Source: Alteromonadales bacterium alter-6D02
GTDB lineage: Bacteria; Pseudomonadota; Gammaproteobacteria; Enterobacterales; Psychrobiaceae
Reading direction: 5' to 3'
Length of the DNA stretch: 64,000 nucleotides
Assembly (NCBI GenBank): GCA_002835545.1
Contig: PIZK01000023.1
Location: forward strand, 62,001 to 126,000
A program made the translations under genes and the position numbers. The notes under the pieces were generated by a model. The model was not told the DNA's origin. It saw nothing but the letters and a program-made list of their open reading frames with translations, and made no database searches. Numbering within the stretch: the first letter of the stretch is position 1; each line of letters opens with the position of its first letter. Below are positions 49,786 to 58,723 of the stretch, in pieces.

Positions 49786-49851
49786 ATAGAATCAGATAAC
49801 AACAGAATATTAGCGAGTATCCAATAAGCTGGCTAGGTAAAGGACAACAAC

Positions 49852-51864
49852 ATGAAGCAACACGCTAAAACTGCAGGAATCAGTTTACGAACACAGCTAT
49901 ATGGCTTAGTTATCGGCATTGCATTAGTGACATTAATCGGTTCGCTATGGATCAGTATAGAAAATACCCGTAGTTATCTTAATGAACAAATGGAAACACA
50001 CGCTCAAGACACTGCGACGAGCTTGGGACTCTCTATTTCACCTTATATGAACGAAGAAGACGCGGTTATAGTCGAGACGATGGTTTCTGCCATATTCGAC
50101 TCAGGCTACTACAAGTTATTAACCTTAACCGATGTCAATGGCAATGTTATCTTAGAGCGAAATAACCCTACATTTGTTGACGGCGTCCCACAGTGGTTTA
50201 TCGAGACCTTTACATTGTCTCCACCCATTATGCAAACAGAAGTCAACAATGGCTGGAATATTGCTGGTGTATTAGCGCTTCAGAGTCATCCCGGTATTTC
50301 TTATGATAAATTATGGCAGCAGAGTGTAAATAGCACATATTCAGGCTTAATTATTTGCTTTATCGCGCTATTTCTCGCTCATTTAATCCTACGAGAGGTT
50401 CTACTCCCCCTCTCTCAGGTTGAAAAGCAAGCCCAAGCCGTTTGCCGTAAGCAATTTCCCATTATCGCAAACCTGCCGATGACCAGAGAATTAAAAGCGG
50501 TTGTAACTGCAATGAACACTATGGTCAGTAATATACAAACAACATTTGATCAAATGAGCAAGCATGCCGAGAAATTAACTCATGATGCTTTTATAGATCA
50601 TTTGACCAATTTGGGGAACCGCCGTTCTTTTGAAAATCAATTTGACGCTGACAATCAAGAGATGAATTTAAATGATAGTGCCACTTTGGGGATGATTCAG
50701 CTACCTTCTCTATCAAAGATCAATAATGAACTAGGTTATAAAGCCGGCGACGAATATGTTTGTCTCACCGCAGAATTAGTTCAACAACACCTACAAGCGT
50801 TTGGCGGTGCAAAACTTTTCCGTACTGGTGGCGGTTGCTTTTTCTTTATGATAAAAGACACAAGCCAAGATGTTTTACATATGTGTGAACGTTTACAAGA
50901 GCAATTTAGCGCTTTATGCTCTAAAGGTTACCCTGAAGGCTTTGCTGAGATTATTGCTACATCTTATAGTAAAAAAGATAACCTAAGTTCATTACTTGCA
51001 AAGCTTGATACCCTACTAACACAAGAAGGTTCAGCAACAAAAGAAGGTATTGTCTATTCTACTCATCATAGTCATGATATACATGGTTTACATGAATGGA
51101 GTGATTTAATTGATAATTTAGTACAAAGTAATGATGTTAAATTTTCTTTCCAGCCTGTTCTAGCTTCGTCTCAAAGTGAAGTTATCTATTACGAATTATT
51201 TAGCCAGTTTTATTTTGATGAACAAAGTATTGCCAATAATCAACTATTTGCAATGGCAGAACGCTTAAATAAGTCTCAAGAATTAGACAAAATGGTTCTA
51301 ACTAGTCTATCTATGCACGAAAAGTTTTCTTCTGAAACAAAGCTAGCTATCAATTTAACTCATCAGTCTGTTCATGATATCAACTTCAGAAATTGGTTAG
51401 CAAAGTTCTGCGAAAAACATGCAAAAAATTTACCTCACTTAGTCTTTGAGATTAACGAAGATGCAATTCTAGCCTCAATCGAATCCAGCCAAGATTTCAT
51501 TCAGATGATAAAACGATATGATATAGAAATCTGTATCGAGCGGTTTGGCTCAAGCTTTACCTCATTCAAATACCTTAAAGGTTTAGATGTTGATTTCTTA
51601 AAAATTGATGGGTCATATATTCGTGATTTAGATAAGCATCCAGAAAATAATTACTTTATTCAGGCTGTCACCCAAATTGCTCATGGTGTCGGAATCAAGG
51701 TCCTAAGCTCTCATGTAGAAACAGTAAACAGCCTTGAGCTTCTGAAGGACCTTCACTGTGACGGTATGCAAGGTAACCATATTCAACAGACATTCGCACT
51801 AGTATCAAATAATCTCTCTAGTACATGTAAATATTCGCCACTTCAACTCGAATCAAGTCAGTAG
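49852..51864 (+). CDS. lapD: LapD-type c-di-GMP receptor with degenerate GGDEF and EAL domains
   Basis: 670 residues. TM1 lies near 17-36, the periplasmic LapD/MoxY-type domain at about 37-155 with the conserved Trp (VPQWFIETF), then TM2 at about 160-183 and a HAMP segment. The GGDEF site is replaced by TGGGCFFF, so it is inactive. The EAL motif is replaced by YYELFSQF and the later catalytic segments differ (IEICIERFGSS, QGNHI), so it should bind rather than cut c-di-GMP. In other bacteria LapD bound to c-di-GMP holds LapG in the periplasm and so keeps the adhesin on the surface. It follows lapG by 66 bp. The gene itself is intact. Confidence 0.88.
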   Translation: MKQHAKTAGISLRTQLYGLVIGIALVTLIGSLWISIENTRSYLNEQMETHAQDTATSLGLSISPYMNEEDAVIVETMVSAIFDSGYYKLLTLTDVNGNVILERNNPTFVDGVPQWFIETFTLSPPIMQTEVNNGWNIAGVLALQSHPGISYDKLWQQSVNSTYSGLIICFIALFLAHLILREVLLPLSQVEKQAQAVCRKQFPIIANLPMTRELKAVVTAMNTMVSNIQTTFDQMSKHAEKLTHDAFIDHLTNLGNRRSFENQFDADNQEMNLNDSATLGMIQLPSLSKINNELGYKAGDEYVCLTAELVQQHLQAFGGAKLFRTGGGCFFFMIKDTSQDVLHMCERLQEQFSALCSKGYPEGFAEIIATSYSKKDNLSSLLAKLDTLLTQEGSATKEGIVYSTHHSHDIHGLHEWSDLIDNLVQSNDVKFSFQPVLASSQSEVIYYELFSQFYFDEQSIANNQLFAMAERLNKSQELDKMVLTSLSMHEKFSSETKLAINLTHQSVHDINFRNWLAKFCEKHAKNLPHLVFEINEDAILASIESSQDFIQMIKRYDIEICIERFGSSFTSFKYLKGLDVDFLKIDGSYIRDLDKHPENNYFIQAVTQIAHGVGIKVLSSHVETVNSLELLKDLHCDGMQGNHIQQTFALVSNNLSSTCKYSPLQLESSQ

Positions 51865-51872
51865 TTCTCTTT

Positions 51873-51909
51873 GTAGCCTTGGAGGTGCGGTTCTTTACTC
51901 CGAGGCTAC
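51873..51909 (+). terminator. Hairpin after lapD
   Basis: GTAGCCTTGGAG (51873-51884) pairs with CTCCGAGGCTAC (51898-51909), 12 pairs with one G-U, 13-base loop. Only scattered T follow (TGTTGTTG), so termination is plausible but weak. Confidence 0.5.
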
Positions 51910-52010
51910 TGTTGTTGAGATACTTTTTAACCACTCACCCACCCCGATGTATACAATATCCCAATGTCTTGTTAGAGTACTTTCTCTTATTCTGACATGG
52001 ACTATTTGGC

Positions 52011-54782
52011 ATGAACAAAACTATTGCTTCTTTCTTTTTACTCTTTGCATTCTTAAGTTTGACTACATTCTCTAGCTTTGCACAAAAAAGTCCTATTGAA
52101 TATTCTGATATCATGAAGTTTCAAAGTATTAAGCAAACCGTGATATCAGATGACGGCGACTGGGTTGCTTATCAAGCACAACCCGATAGAGGCGATGCTA
52201 TTGGCTATGTCCATAATGCAAATAGTAATACCACGTTTGAGGTAGAGTTAGGGACTAAGCCCGTCTTTAGTGATAACAGCCAATTTGTTGCTTTTATTCA
52301 GCCACCGAGCTTACTTAATCATACTAATGCCACGCCAAAGGAAAGAAAGAAACTTAGCAAGCAATTAGTGGTGCTCAACCTGTCTACTGGAGAGAGAACT
52401 CACTTTAACCATCTTGATAGCTTTCAATTTTCTTCTGGCAGTCAGTATTTGGCCGTGCTAGCTAAAACACCTTCACCAGACAACCAAGAGTCAGGCGACA
52501 AAAGTATCAATAAAAAGAAGAAACTCTATAATAAAGGCGCTATCGGCGATAAACTCGTTGTTATTGATCTACAATCTAACCAATCTCATACCTACCCAAA
52601 TGTCGCAAGCTTCGCTTTTTCTACCAACAAGCAGTGGTTGGCACTGGCAACGTCAACAAAAACTGGTGAACAGAACGCTATTGATGTCATTAATCTAACG
52701 ACCGAACAGCAGCAAACGTTATTCCAAGAGCCAGCCTTGTCAATTGAACAACTCGCGTGGAGTGATAAAGGAACTAAACTAGCGTTTCTAAAAGGTAGCT
52801 ATCAAGAAAAAGTAAAAAAACGTTCACATTCACTGCATATTTGGCACTCAACCAGTCACTTTAAAACAATAAAAACTAACAAAAAAGGTTGGTTTATAAG
52901 TAACAAACATCCACTTAAATGGAGTTTTGACAGTAAACGCGTTTTCTTTGGTTATAGTCCGAGTATTATTAGTAAAACAAAGAGCACTACACTCAGTCAA
53001 AGCCAACTATTTGATGTGAATACCATCCTCGCTAAAAAAGAGATGCAAACTTGGCATCACCAAGATACGACAGTAAAAACTCAGGATAAAGTTGATTACA
53101 ACAAGAAAAATTACGACTACTACCTTGCCAGTGTTAACGTTAAACGCAGTAAAGTAGTACAGCTGGCTGATAAGTCATTACAAGATATTCGAATTGTTAA
53201 GAATCGTCATGCATTAATCGGCATTGATTACCGCCCATACCAACGTCAATCAACCTGGAATGGTTGGTATTTTGATGCTTATCGCATTGACTTAAATAAT
53301 GGCAATAAGTCACTTATTGCAAAAAATATCCAACATGCTGGTGCACTTAAAATCAGTGAAGATGGGCGCTATATCAGTTTTATTAAAGAAGGTCATTTGT
53401 GGGCTTATGATAGCGTTAAACAAAAGAGTAAACAGCTATCAACCGCGCTAGGTCAGATATTCGTTGATGAAAACAATGACCGACCACAACCGGCAAGGCC
53501 TTATGGAATCAAAGGCTGGTTAAAGGGTACTGATAAATTAATCGCTTATGATAAATTTGATATTTGGCAGTTTGACTTTAGCTCTACCAAGGCACTAAAA
53601 CTTACCAGTGGCTTTGGCCGCGAGCATCACCGCCGCTTACGCATCATCAATACTGACAAAGAGCAACCGTTCATCAGTGATAACGACTTGCTGTTATTAT
53701 CTAGTTTTAACACAGACACCAAGCAATCAGGTTTTTTCACCTTAGTCGCCAAGTCGCGCCAATTATCAAAACTGCTTGAGGGTGATCACCGTTATCGCTT
53801 TATCGCTAAAGCGAAGAATAAACCATCGTATGTGTTTACGCGCGAGAGCTACCGCGAGTTCCCAGACCTTTGGTTAGCTCAGTCAAGCTTTAGCAACGCA
53901 CAAAAGATCAGCCAGTTAGGAAAACAAACCACTCCGTATATTTGGGGCGATTCAGAATTAATCTCTTGGCAAACAAACGATGGTGATACTATCCAGGGTC
54001 GCTTAATCAAACCCGATAACTTTGATACGACAAAGCGCTACCCTGTGCTCGTTTATTTTTACGAGAACTACAGCGATCGTTTACACCACTTTACACCAAT
54101 GGTGATTAACCACCGTCCAAACTTTCCATTTTACAACTCTCACGGCTATGTGATTTTTCAGCCAGACATTAAGCAAATCATCGGCCAACCCGGTGACGCC
54201 ATGGTTAAATCTATTGTGCCTGGTGTGCAAAAAATTATTGAGCTTGGTATTGCAGATAAAAATGCAATAGGCCTACATGGTCACAGCTGGGGTGGTTATG
54301 GTACGGCTTACGCTGTGACTCAAACCGATATCTTTAAAGCCGCAGTTTCAGGAGCGCCCGTCTCGAACATGACGAGTGCCTATTCCGGTATACGCTTAAA
54401 ATCAGGCTTAGCAAGACAATTTCAATATGAAACGGGTCAAAGCCGACTCGGTGCTAGTTTATGGGAGCAACGACAGCTATATATTGATAGCTCACCACTC
54501 TTTTTTGCCGATCGGGTGAACACTCCCCTGCTGATTCAGTTTGGCGACGTTGACGATGCTGTGCCTTGGCAGCAAGGGGTTGAGTTGTTTTTAGCCCTAC
54601 GTCGCCTCGATAAAGACGCGATTATGTTGCAATATGAGGGTGAACCCCATCATTTGAAGAAGTACCCGAATAAATTAGATTACACTATCAAAATGAAAGA
54701 GTATTTTGACCACTATCTACTCAATAAACCTGCTCCACAATGGATCAATGAAGGCGAAGCTTTCCGCCCAGCGCCTGATTAA
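52011..54782 (+). CDS. Secreted S9-family (prolyl oligopeptidase-like) peptidase
   Basis: 923 residues with a signal peptide (MNKTIASFFLLFAFLSLTTFSSFA). An N-terminal seven-bladed propeller-like region with WD-type repeats (WAYQ, FAFSTNKQWLAL, LAWSDKGTKLAFL) is followed by an alpha/beta hydrolase domain from about residue 660. The nucleophile is S759 in GLHGHSWGGYG; the Asp is in GDVDDAVPW and the His in YEGEPHHLKKY. It is longer than POP or DPP IV and of the marine S9 type. It probably takes up a role in peptide use together with the M17 aminopeptidase encoded next, though a terminator separates them. Confidence 0.85.
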   Translation: MNKTIASFFLLFAFLSLTTFSSFAQKSPIEYSDIMKFQSIKQTVISDDGDWVAYQAQPDRGDAIGYVHNANSNTTFEVELGTKPVFSDNSQFVAFIQPPSLLNHTNATPKERKKLSKQLVVLNLSTGERTHFNHLDSFQFSSGSQYLAVLAKTPSPDNQESGDKSINKKKKLYNKGAIGDKLVVIDLQSNQSHTYPNVASFAFSTNKQWLALATSTKTGEQNAIDVINLTTEQQQTLFQEPALSIEQLAWSDKGTKLAFLKGSYQEKVKKRSHSLHIWHSTSHFKTIKTNKKGWFISNKHPLKWSFDSKRVFFGYSPSIISKTKSTTLSQSQLFDVNTILAKKEMQTWHHQDTTVKTQDKVDYNKKNYDYYLASVNVKRSKVVQLADKSLQDIRIVKNRHALIGIDYRPYQRQSTWNGWYFDAYRIDLNNGNKSLIAKNIQHAGALKISEDGRYISFIKEGHLWAYDSVKQKSKQLSTALGQIFVDENNDRPQPARPYGIKGWLKGTDKLIAYDKFDIWQFDFSSTKALKLTSGFGREHHRRLRIINTDKEQPFISDNDLLLLSSFNTDTKQSGFFTLVAKSRQLSKLLEGDHRYRFIAKAKNKPSYVFTRESYREFPDLWLAQSSFSNAQKISQLGKQTTPYIWGDSELISWQTNDGDTIQGRLIKPDNFDTTKRYPVLVYFYENYSDRLHHFTPMVINHRPNFPFYNSHGYVIFQPDIKQIIGQPGDAMVKSIVPGVQKIIELGIADKNAIGLHGHSWGGYGTAYAVTQTDIFKAAVSGAPVSNMTSAYSGIRLKSGLARQFQYETGQSRLGASLWEQRQLYIDSSPLFFADRVNTPLLIQFGDVDDAVPWQQGVELFLALRRLDKDAIMLQYEGEPHHLKKYPNKLDYTIKMKEYFDHYLLNKPAPQWINEGEAFRPAPD

Positions 54783-54800
54783 AATACATTGAGTCTTATC

Positions 54801-54829
54801 AGGGCATAAGTATTGACTATGCCCTTTTT
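54801..54829 (+). terminator. Terminator of the S9 peptidase gene
   Basis: AGGGCATA (54801-54808), nine-base loop, TATGCCCT (54818-54825), then T to 54829. Confidence 0.85.
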
Positions 54830-54950
54830 ACACCGCCCTTAATAATTCCACCAAAAAGTACTTAGATCGGGGTATACTCTATTTATCGGTATTTGCCATT
54901 TATTGGCTAATAACTTAATAATAAAAAACAAGAACAATATAGGAAGTCTT

Positions 54951-56309
54951 ATGTTTCTTAATACTAATATAGCCTCTGGCACCCCATTGTATGTCCTCGA
55001 TAAGAATGACTTTATCACTTGGGAAACAATGCAAGATTCAATGACTATCAATTGGCTAATCAATACTAAGTTCTCAGGCCATGGTGTGTCTATTATTCCT
55101 AATACCGATGGCTCATTACGGTGTGTTATTTTCGTCACTGACACCCCATCGGATCATTTCGCTTGTGGCGATTTAGCCACACAGTTACCAAGCGGACATT
55201 ATGTGTTAAACACCAAACCTGAACTAATCAAAGCCTCTGCTTTTGGTTGGCTTGCCGGTTGTTATCGTTTTACTCGATATAAAGAGAGCACACAAGAGCT
55301 ACCAACGTTAGCGATTAAGGACAGCGCACTAGTTAACGAAGTGACGATTGAAGCCACAGCTACTGCATTGGTTCGAGATTTAGTCAATACGCCTGCCGCA
55401 GATATGATGCCTCAGAACCTTGCCGAAACCGCCCACGAACTGACACGGCAATTTGGCGGTTCAGTCACACAAATCGTTGGTGATGAGTTATTGAGCCAAA
55501 ACTACCCGACGATTCATGCTGTTGGGCGCGCTAGTGTTCATCAACCACAACTGATTGACTTAATATGGGGTGATGATGCTAACCCACAAATCACGCTAGT
55601 TGGTAAGGGGGTTTGTTTTGATAGCGGTGGCTTAGATCTAAAACCAACTGCTGGTATGCGCTATATGAAAAAAGACATGGGCGGTTCAGCTCACGTATTG
55701 GGTCTTGCTCATTTAATCATGGCGAACAATTTACCCGTGCGCTTGCGTGTATTAATTCCTGCTGTAGAAAATGCTGTTTCTGCTAATGCACTACGCCCAG
55801 GTGATGTTATTACAACGCGTAGTGGTCTTACAGTCGAGATTGATAACACAGATGCTGAAGGACGTTTGGTATTATGTGATGCTATCAGTGAAGCAATGAA
55901 TGATTCACCGGAAATGCTTATCGATTTTGCGACACTAACAGGTGCAATGCGTGTCGCTTTAGGCACTGAGTTACCAGGCTTTTTCTCAAGTAATAAACAG
56001 ACAGCCCTTGATTTAATGTCAATTGGTGAGAGCAATAGTGACCCTGTATGGAATATGCCATTACATTCACCTTACAAAAGCCTCTTAAAAAGTGAGATTG
56101 CTGATATGAGTAATTGCGCAGCAGGCCCATTTGGTGGCGCGATTACTGCGGCGCTTTACTTAAAAGAGTTCACCGCTAACCACCCTAATTGGCTTCACTT
56201 TGACATTATGGCTTGGAATAATCGTAAACTCTCAGGCCGCCCAATCGGTGGCGAAGCCTTTGGTGTACGTACTGTATACCATTACTTAGCCCAGAAATAC
56301 GCTAAGTAG
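54951..56309 (+). CDS. M17-family leucyl aminopeptidase-like enzyme
   Basis: 452 residues from ATG 54951 (AGGAAG upstream); the frame is open 16 codons further upstream without homology. The C-terminal M17 domain has the metal/active-site motifs VGKGVCFDSGGLDLKP, MKKDMGGSAHVLG and the family signature NTDAEGRLVLCDA, followed by DFATLTGAMRVALG. All metal-binding Asp/Glu/Lys residues appear kept. The N-terminal domain is divergent from PepA, closer to the shorter PepB-like or unnamed marine type. Cytoplasmic, two-metal aminopeptidase. Confidence 0.88.
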   Translation: MFLNTNIASGTPLYVLDKNDFITWETMQDSMTINWLINTKFSGHGVSIIPNTDGSLRCVIFVTDTPSDHFACGDLATQLPSGHYVLNTKPELIKASAFGWLAGCYRFTRYKESTQELPTLAIKDSALVNEVTIEATATALVRDLVNTPAADMMPQNLAETAHELTRQFGGSVTQIVGDELLSQNYPTIHAVGRASVHQPQLIDLIWGDDANPQITLVGKGVCFDSGGLDLKPTAGMRYMKKDMGGSAHVLGLAHLIMANNLPVRLRVLIPAVENAVSANALRPGDVITTRSGLTVEIDNTDAEGRLVLCDAISEAMNDSPEMLIDFATLTGAMRVALGTELPGFFSSNKQTALDLMSIGESNSDPVWNMPLHSPYKSLLKSEIADMSNCAAGPFGGAITAALYLKEFTANHPNWLHFDIMAWNNRKLSGRPIGGEAFGVRTVYHYLAQKYAK

Positions 56310-56338
56310 TCAGTCCTTTCTTAAATCAAACTGATTAA

Positions 56339-56412
56339 CCAGGGCCTTTGATACCGCGTGACGCCCTGGTGATCTCTTTATCCAGGGCCTTTGCCACAGT
56401 GTGAGACCCTAA
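56339..56412. repeat. Tandem hairpin repeats between the M17 and lyase-like genes
   Basis: CCAGGGCCTTTG occurs at 56339 and again at 56382, a 43-bp offset. The first copy folds with GCCCTGG at 56363-56369; the second is imperfect (GACCCT). They may terminate the aminopeptidase transcript, though no T-run follows. Confidence 0.6.
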
Positions 56413-56498
56413 TTAGTAACCCCTGAACTACACAGCGCCGTGCAAGTTACTAAAAGTAGATTAAGCTTAGATCATCACTAGTCAATGAGGTTAGTCTG

Positions 56499-57992
56499 AT
56501 GCGTTTGCTTTTGCTTAGTTTGCTATTTCTTTCTCACTCACTCATCGCGCAGGTGTATTGGTCACAAGGCTCGCATCAATTAAAAGATGGCGCGACCAAA
56601 ACTTATGCTGATCGTTCAGCAAAAATTCCGTGGCGAAAACCGTTTGGTGACTTCCTAGATAAAAATGGCACGCCCTACGGCAACACGCCTTTTTCATCAA
56701 CCGTTATTAAAGACATTGATCGTAGCCGGGTCGAACGAATTGATATTTTACCTCTGCTCAAATATTGGGCAAGGCATGAAAATAGTTACCACGGCATCTA
56801 TTTAAAAGGTATTTTAGGCGGTGAAGCATCTTTTTATAGCAGTGAACATCAAAACAAAAAACCCTATATTGAGATCACCACAAACTCGCAACGGCTTAAA
56901 TTCGCCATTACGCGTGATACTAGCTTTCACCCAAGCACCAATAAATCCCTTGGACACTTCGATGTGTTTAGTGTATCTGGCTCAGCGGCGAGCTTATTAG
57001 CTATCGATCCAAGTTTTCAAGCATTATCACTTAAGAATATTTCACGAGCACAGCTGGTTTTGACCACAACAAACAAACAACACAGAGCGATTACATTAGG
57101 TACTTTTGCTGTTGCAGCAATCGACAATAAGCAACAAACAAAATTGGGGATCGCCAAAAATTTTCCACAAGACTTGAAAATCACATCACATCAAGCTGTA
57201 ATTTTTAGTGAAGATTTTAGCGCTAAAACTTCACTATTTAATCGATATAAAACGCCCCGCTGGCGTAAGTTCCTCACTCAGATCCCAGATTATAGCCAGT
57301 ATCAATTAGTTGGTACTCCAATAAATAAATCTAAATTTACCCCATTGCTCACTCAAGCCCTTGAGCTTACCTTCACTCCAAAAGGGTCTTTGGCACTAGG
57401 CGGTATGTATAAATTTAAGCAACTGCTGGGCTATGAGCCGGAGCAGATGTATTTTCGTTATTACTTGCGCCTTGGTGATAAATGGCAGCCACGAGATGGT
57501 GGAAAACTTCCAGGTTTTGCAGGAACTTATAATAAAGGTGGTTGGGGGGGGCGTAAATCTAATGGGTTTAATGGTTGGTCTACACGCGGGGCATATGGCC
57601 TTCCAGCTTCTGCTAATTCAAGTTTTTCAGGCGCAACCCCGATAGGAAACTACGTCTATCAAGCAAAAAGCGATGGAAACTACGGCTACGTCGATTTTTG
57701 GCACGGTACAGCGCCAAAACTTGAACGAAACAAGTGGTATTGCATAGAGCAGTTTGTAAAGTTAAATACTGTTGGCAAAGCAGATGGAGTTATCAGGGCA
57801 TGGGTTAATGGTGTCGAGGCATTTAATAAAACAGACTATGAGTTTAGAAAAACACAGCAACTTAAAATAGAGTCTGTTTGGATGAACTTTTATCACGGCG
57901 GAACAACCAAACCAAATAAAACCTATCGTGTTTACATTGATAATATTGTTATTGCCCATGATTACATTGGGCCTATGGTGATTGGGCGGTAA
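56499..57992 (+). CDS. Secreted polysaccharide lyase-like protein (DNRLRE-like plus PL14-like fold)
   Basis: 497 residues with a signal peptide (MRLLLLSLLFLSHSLIA). Residues about 40-130 resemble the DNRLRE domain (WARHENSYHGIYLKGILGGEASFYSSEHQNKKPYIEITT). The C-terminal 260 residues resemble the concanavalin-like region of polysaccharide lyase family 14 and related alginate lyase-type proteins: MYFRYYLRLG, GGKLPGFAGTYNKGGWGGR, NRWYCIEQ-like NKWYCIEQFVKLNT, and MNFYHGG. Substrate and catalytic residues are not certain. It is flanked on both sides by repeated hairpins. Confidence 0.6.
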   Translation: MRLLLLSLLFLSHSLIAQVYWSQGSHQLKDGATKTYADRSAKIPWRKPFGDFLDKNGTPYGNTPFSSTVIKDIDRSRVERIDILPLLKYWARHENSYHGIYLKGILGGEASFYSSEHQNKKPYIEITTNSQRLKFAITRDTSFHPSTNKSLGHFDVFSVSGSAASLLAIDPSFQALSLKNISRAQLVLTTTNKQHRAITLGTFAVAAIDNKQQTKLGIAKNFPQDLKITSHQAVIFSEDFSAKTSLFNRYKTPRWRKFLTQIPDYSQYQLVGTPINKSKFTPLLTQALELTFTPKGSLALGGMYKFKQLLGYEPEQMYFRYYLRLGDKWQPRDGGKLPGFAGTYNKGGWGGRKSNGFNGWSTRGAYGLPASANSSFSGATPIGNYVYQAKSDGNYGYVDFWHGTAPKLERNKWYCIEQFVKLNTVGKADGVIRAWVNGVEAFNKTDYEFRKTQQLKIESVWMNFYHGGTTKPNKTYRVYIDNIVIAHDYIGPMVIGR

Positions 57993-57993
57993 A

Positions 57994-58177
57994 CAGAGAT
58001 CCTGAGTAAAACACCCTCAGGACGACGCTTAGGAGATGACGACTGGGTGGAGATGGCTGTGAGAAGAGGACAATGGTTGGCAACCCCAACACAACATCGT
58101 CTTCCCGACAGGGGTTTAGCCGGGATCTTTGTTTATTAACAAGCGAGGTCCAGAGATCCCCCTCAGGACCTCGCTTG
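57994..58177. repeat. Paired related hairpin elements after the lyase-like gene
   Basis: Two copies of a CAGAGATCC...CCTCAGGAC element begin at 57994 and 58151. The first forms TCCTGAG (58000-58006) / CTCAGGA (58016-58022). The second is framed by a perfect 12-bp stem CAAGCGAGGTCC (58140-58151) / GGACCTCGCTTG (58166-58177). The latter lies between converging genes and may act as terminator. No gene is visible in this stretch. Confidence 0.6.
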
Positions 58178-58187
58178 CAAATTATTG

Positions 58188-58712
58188 CTAACGAACTACC
58201 ATGCCCAACGCTTTCAAGTTATCTACCATGTTAAGTGCCGCATTTTTAGGTTCGATATCATCATCAATCTTTGCGATTCGACCTTCTTTATCGATGTAAA
58301 ACGTCACGCGACTGGCAACACGAAACAGGTTGAGTACTTCATAAGCTTTCGCTGTCTCTTTAGTTGGATCGCTTAACATTGGAAAGTCGGCTTTGGTTTT
58401 TTTGGCAAAGTCGATATTGTCTTCAATAGGGTCAACACTGGCCATAAAATAGCTAACATCAAAGGCACGAATTTTTTCACCATGCTTAACTAATGATAAA
58501 CACTCAATCGTACAGCCACGTGTATTGGCCATCGGGAACCAAGCAAGTACCACTGCTTGGCGGCCACGATAATGACTAAGCTTATAGGTCTTACCGTTGG
58601 TCGCCTGAAGCTCAAAGTCAGGTGCCATATCACCGACCTTTAGTTCATCAGCTTGGCTGCAGGTGCTTAGTGAAATCAACAACGCACTTAATAATGTAAA
58701 TAAAATTTTCAT
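58188..58712 (-). CDS. Exported Bcp-type peroxiredoxin
   Basis: 174 residues with a signal peptide ([21 protein letters not shown]); a Cys at 18 could also suit a lipoprotein, though the lipobox is poor. The thioredoxin-fold AhpC/TSA domain has [13 protein letters not shown], with peroxidatic C67 and second C71 spaced as in Bcp. It should reduce peroxides in the periplasm, unlike cytoplasmic Bcp. It follows hrpA by 11 bp, so it is in its operon. Confidence 0.82.
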   Translation of the reverse strand: MKILFTLLSALLISLSTCSQADELKVGDMAPDFELQATNGKTYKLSHYRGRQAVVLAWFPMANTRGCTIECLSLVKHGEKIRAFDVSYFMASVDPIEDNIDFAKKTKADFPMLSDPTKETAKAYEVLNLFRVASRVTFYIDKEGRIAKIDDDIEPKNAALNMVDNLKALGMVVR

Positions 58713-58723
58713 AATTTTCTCTT

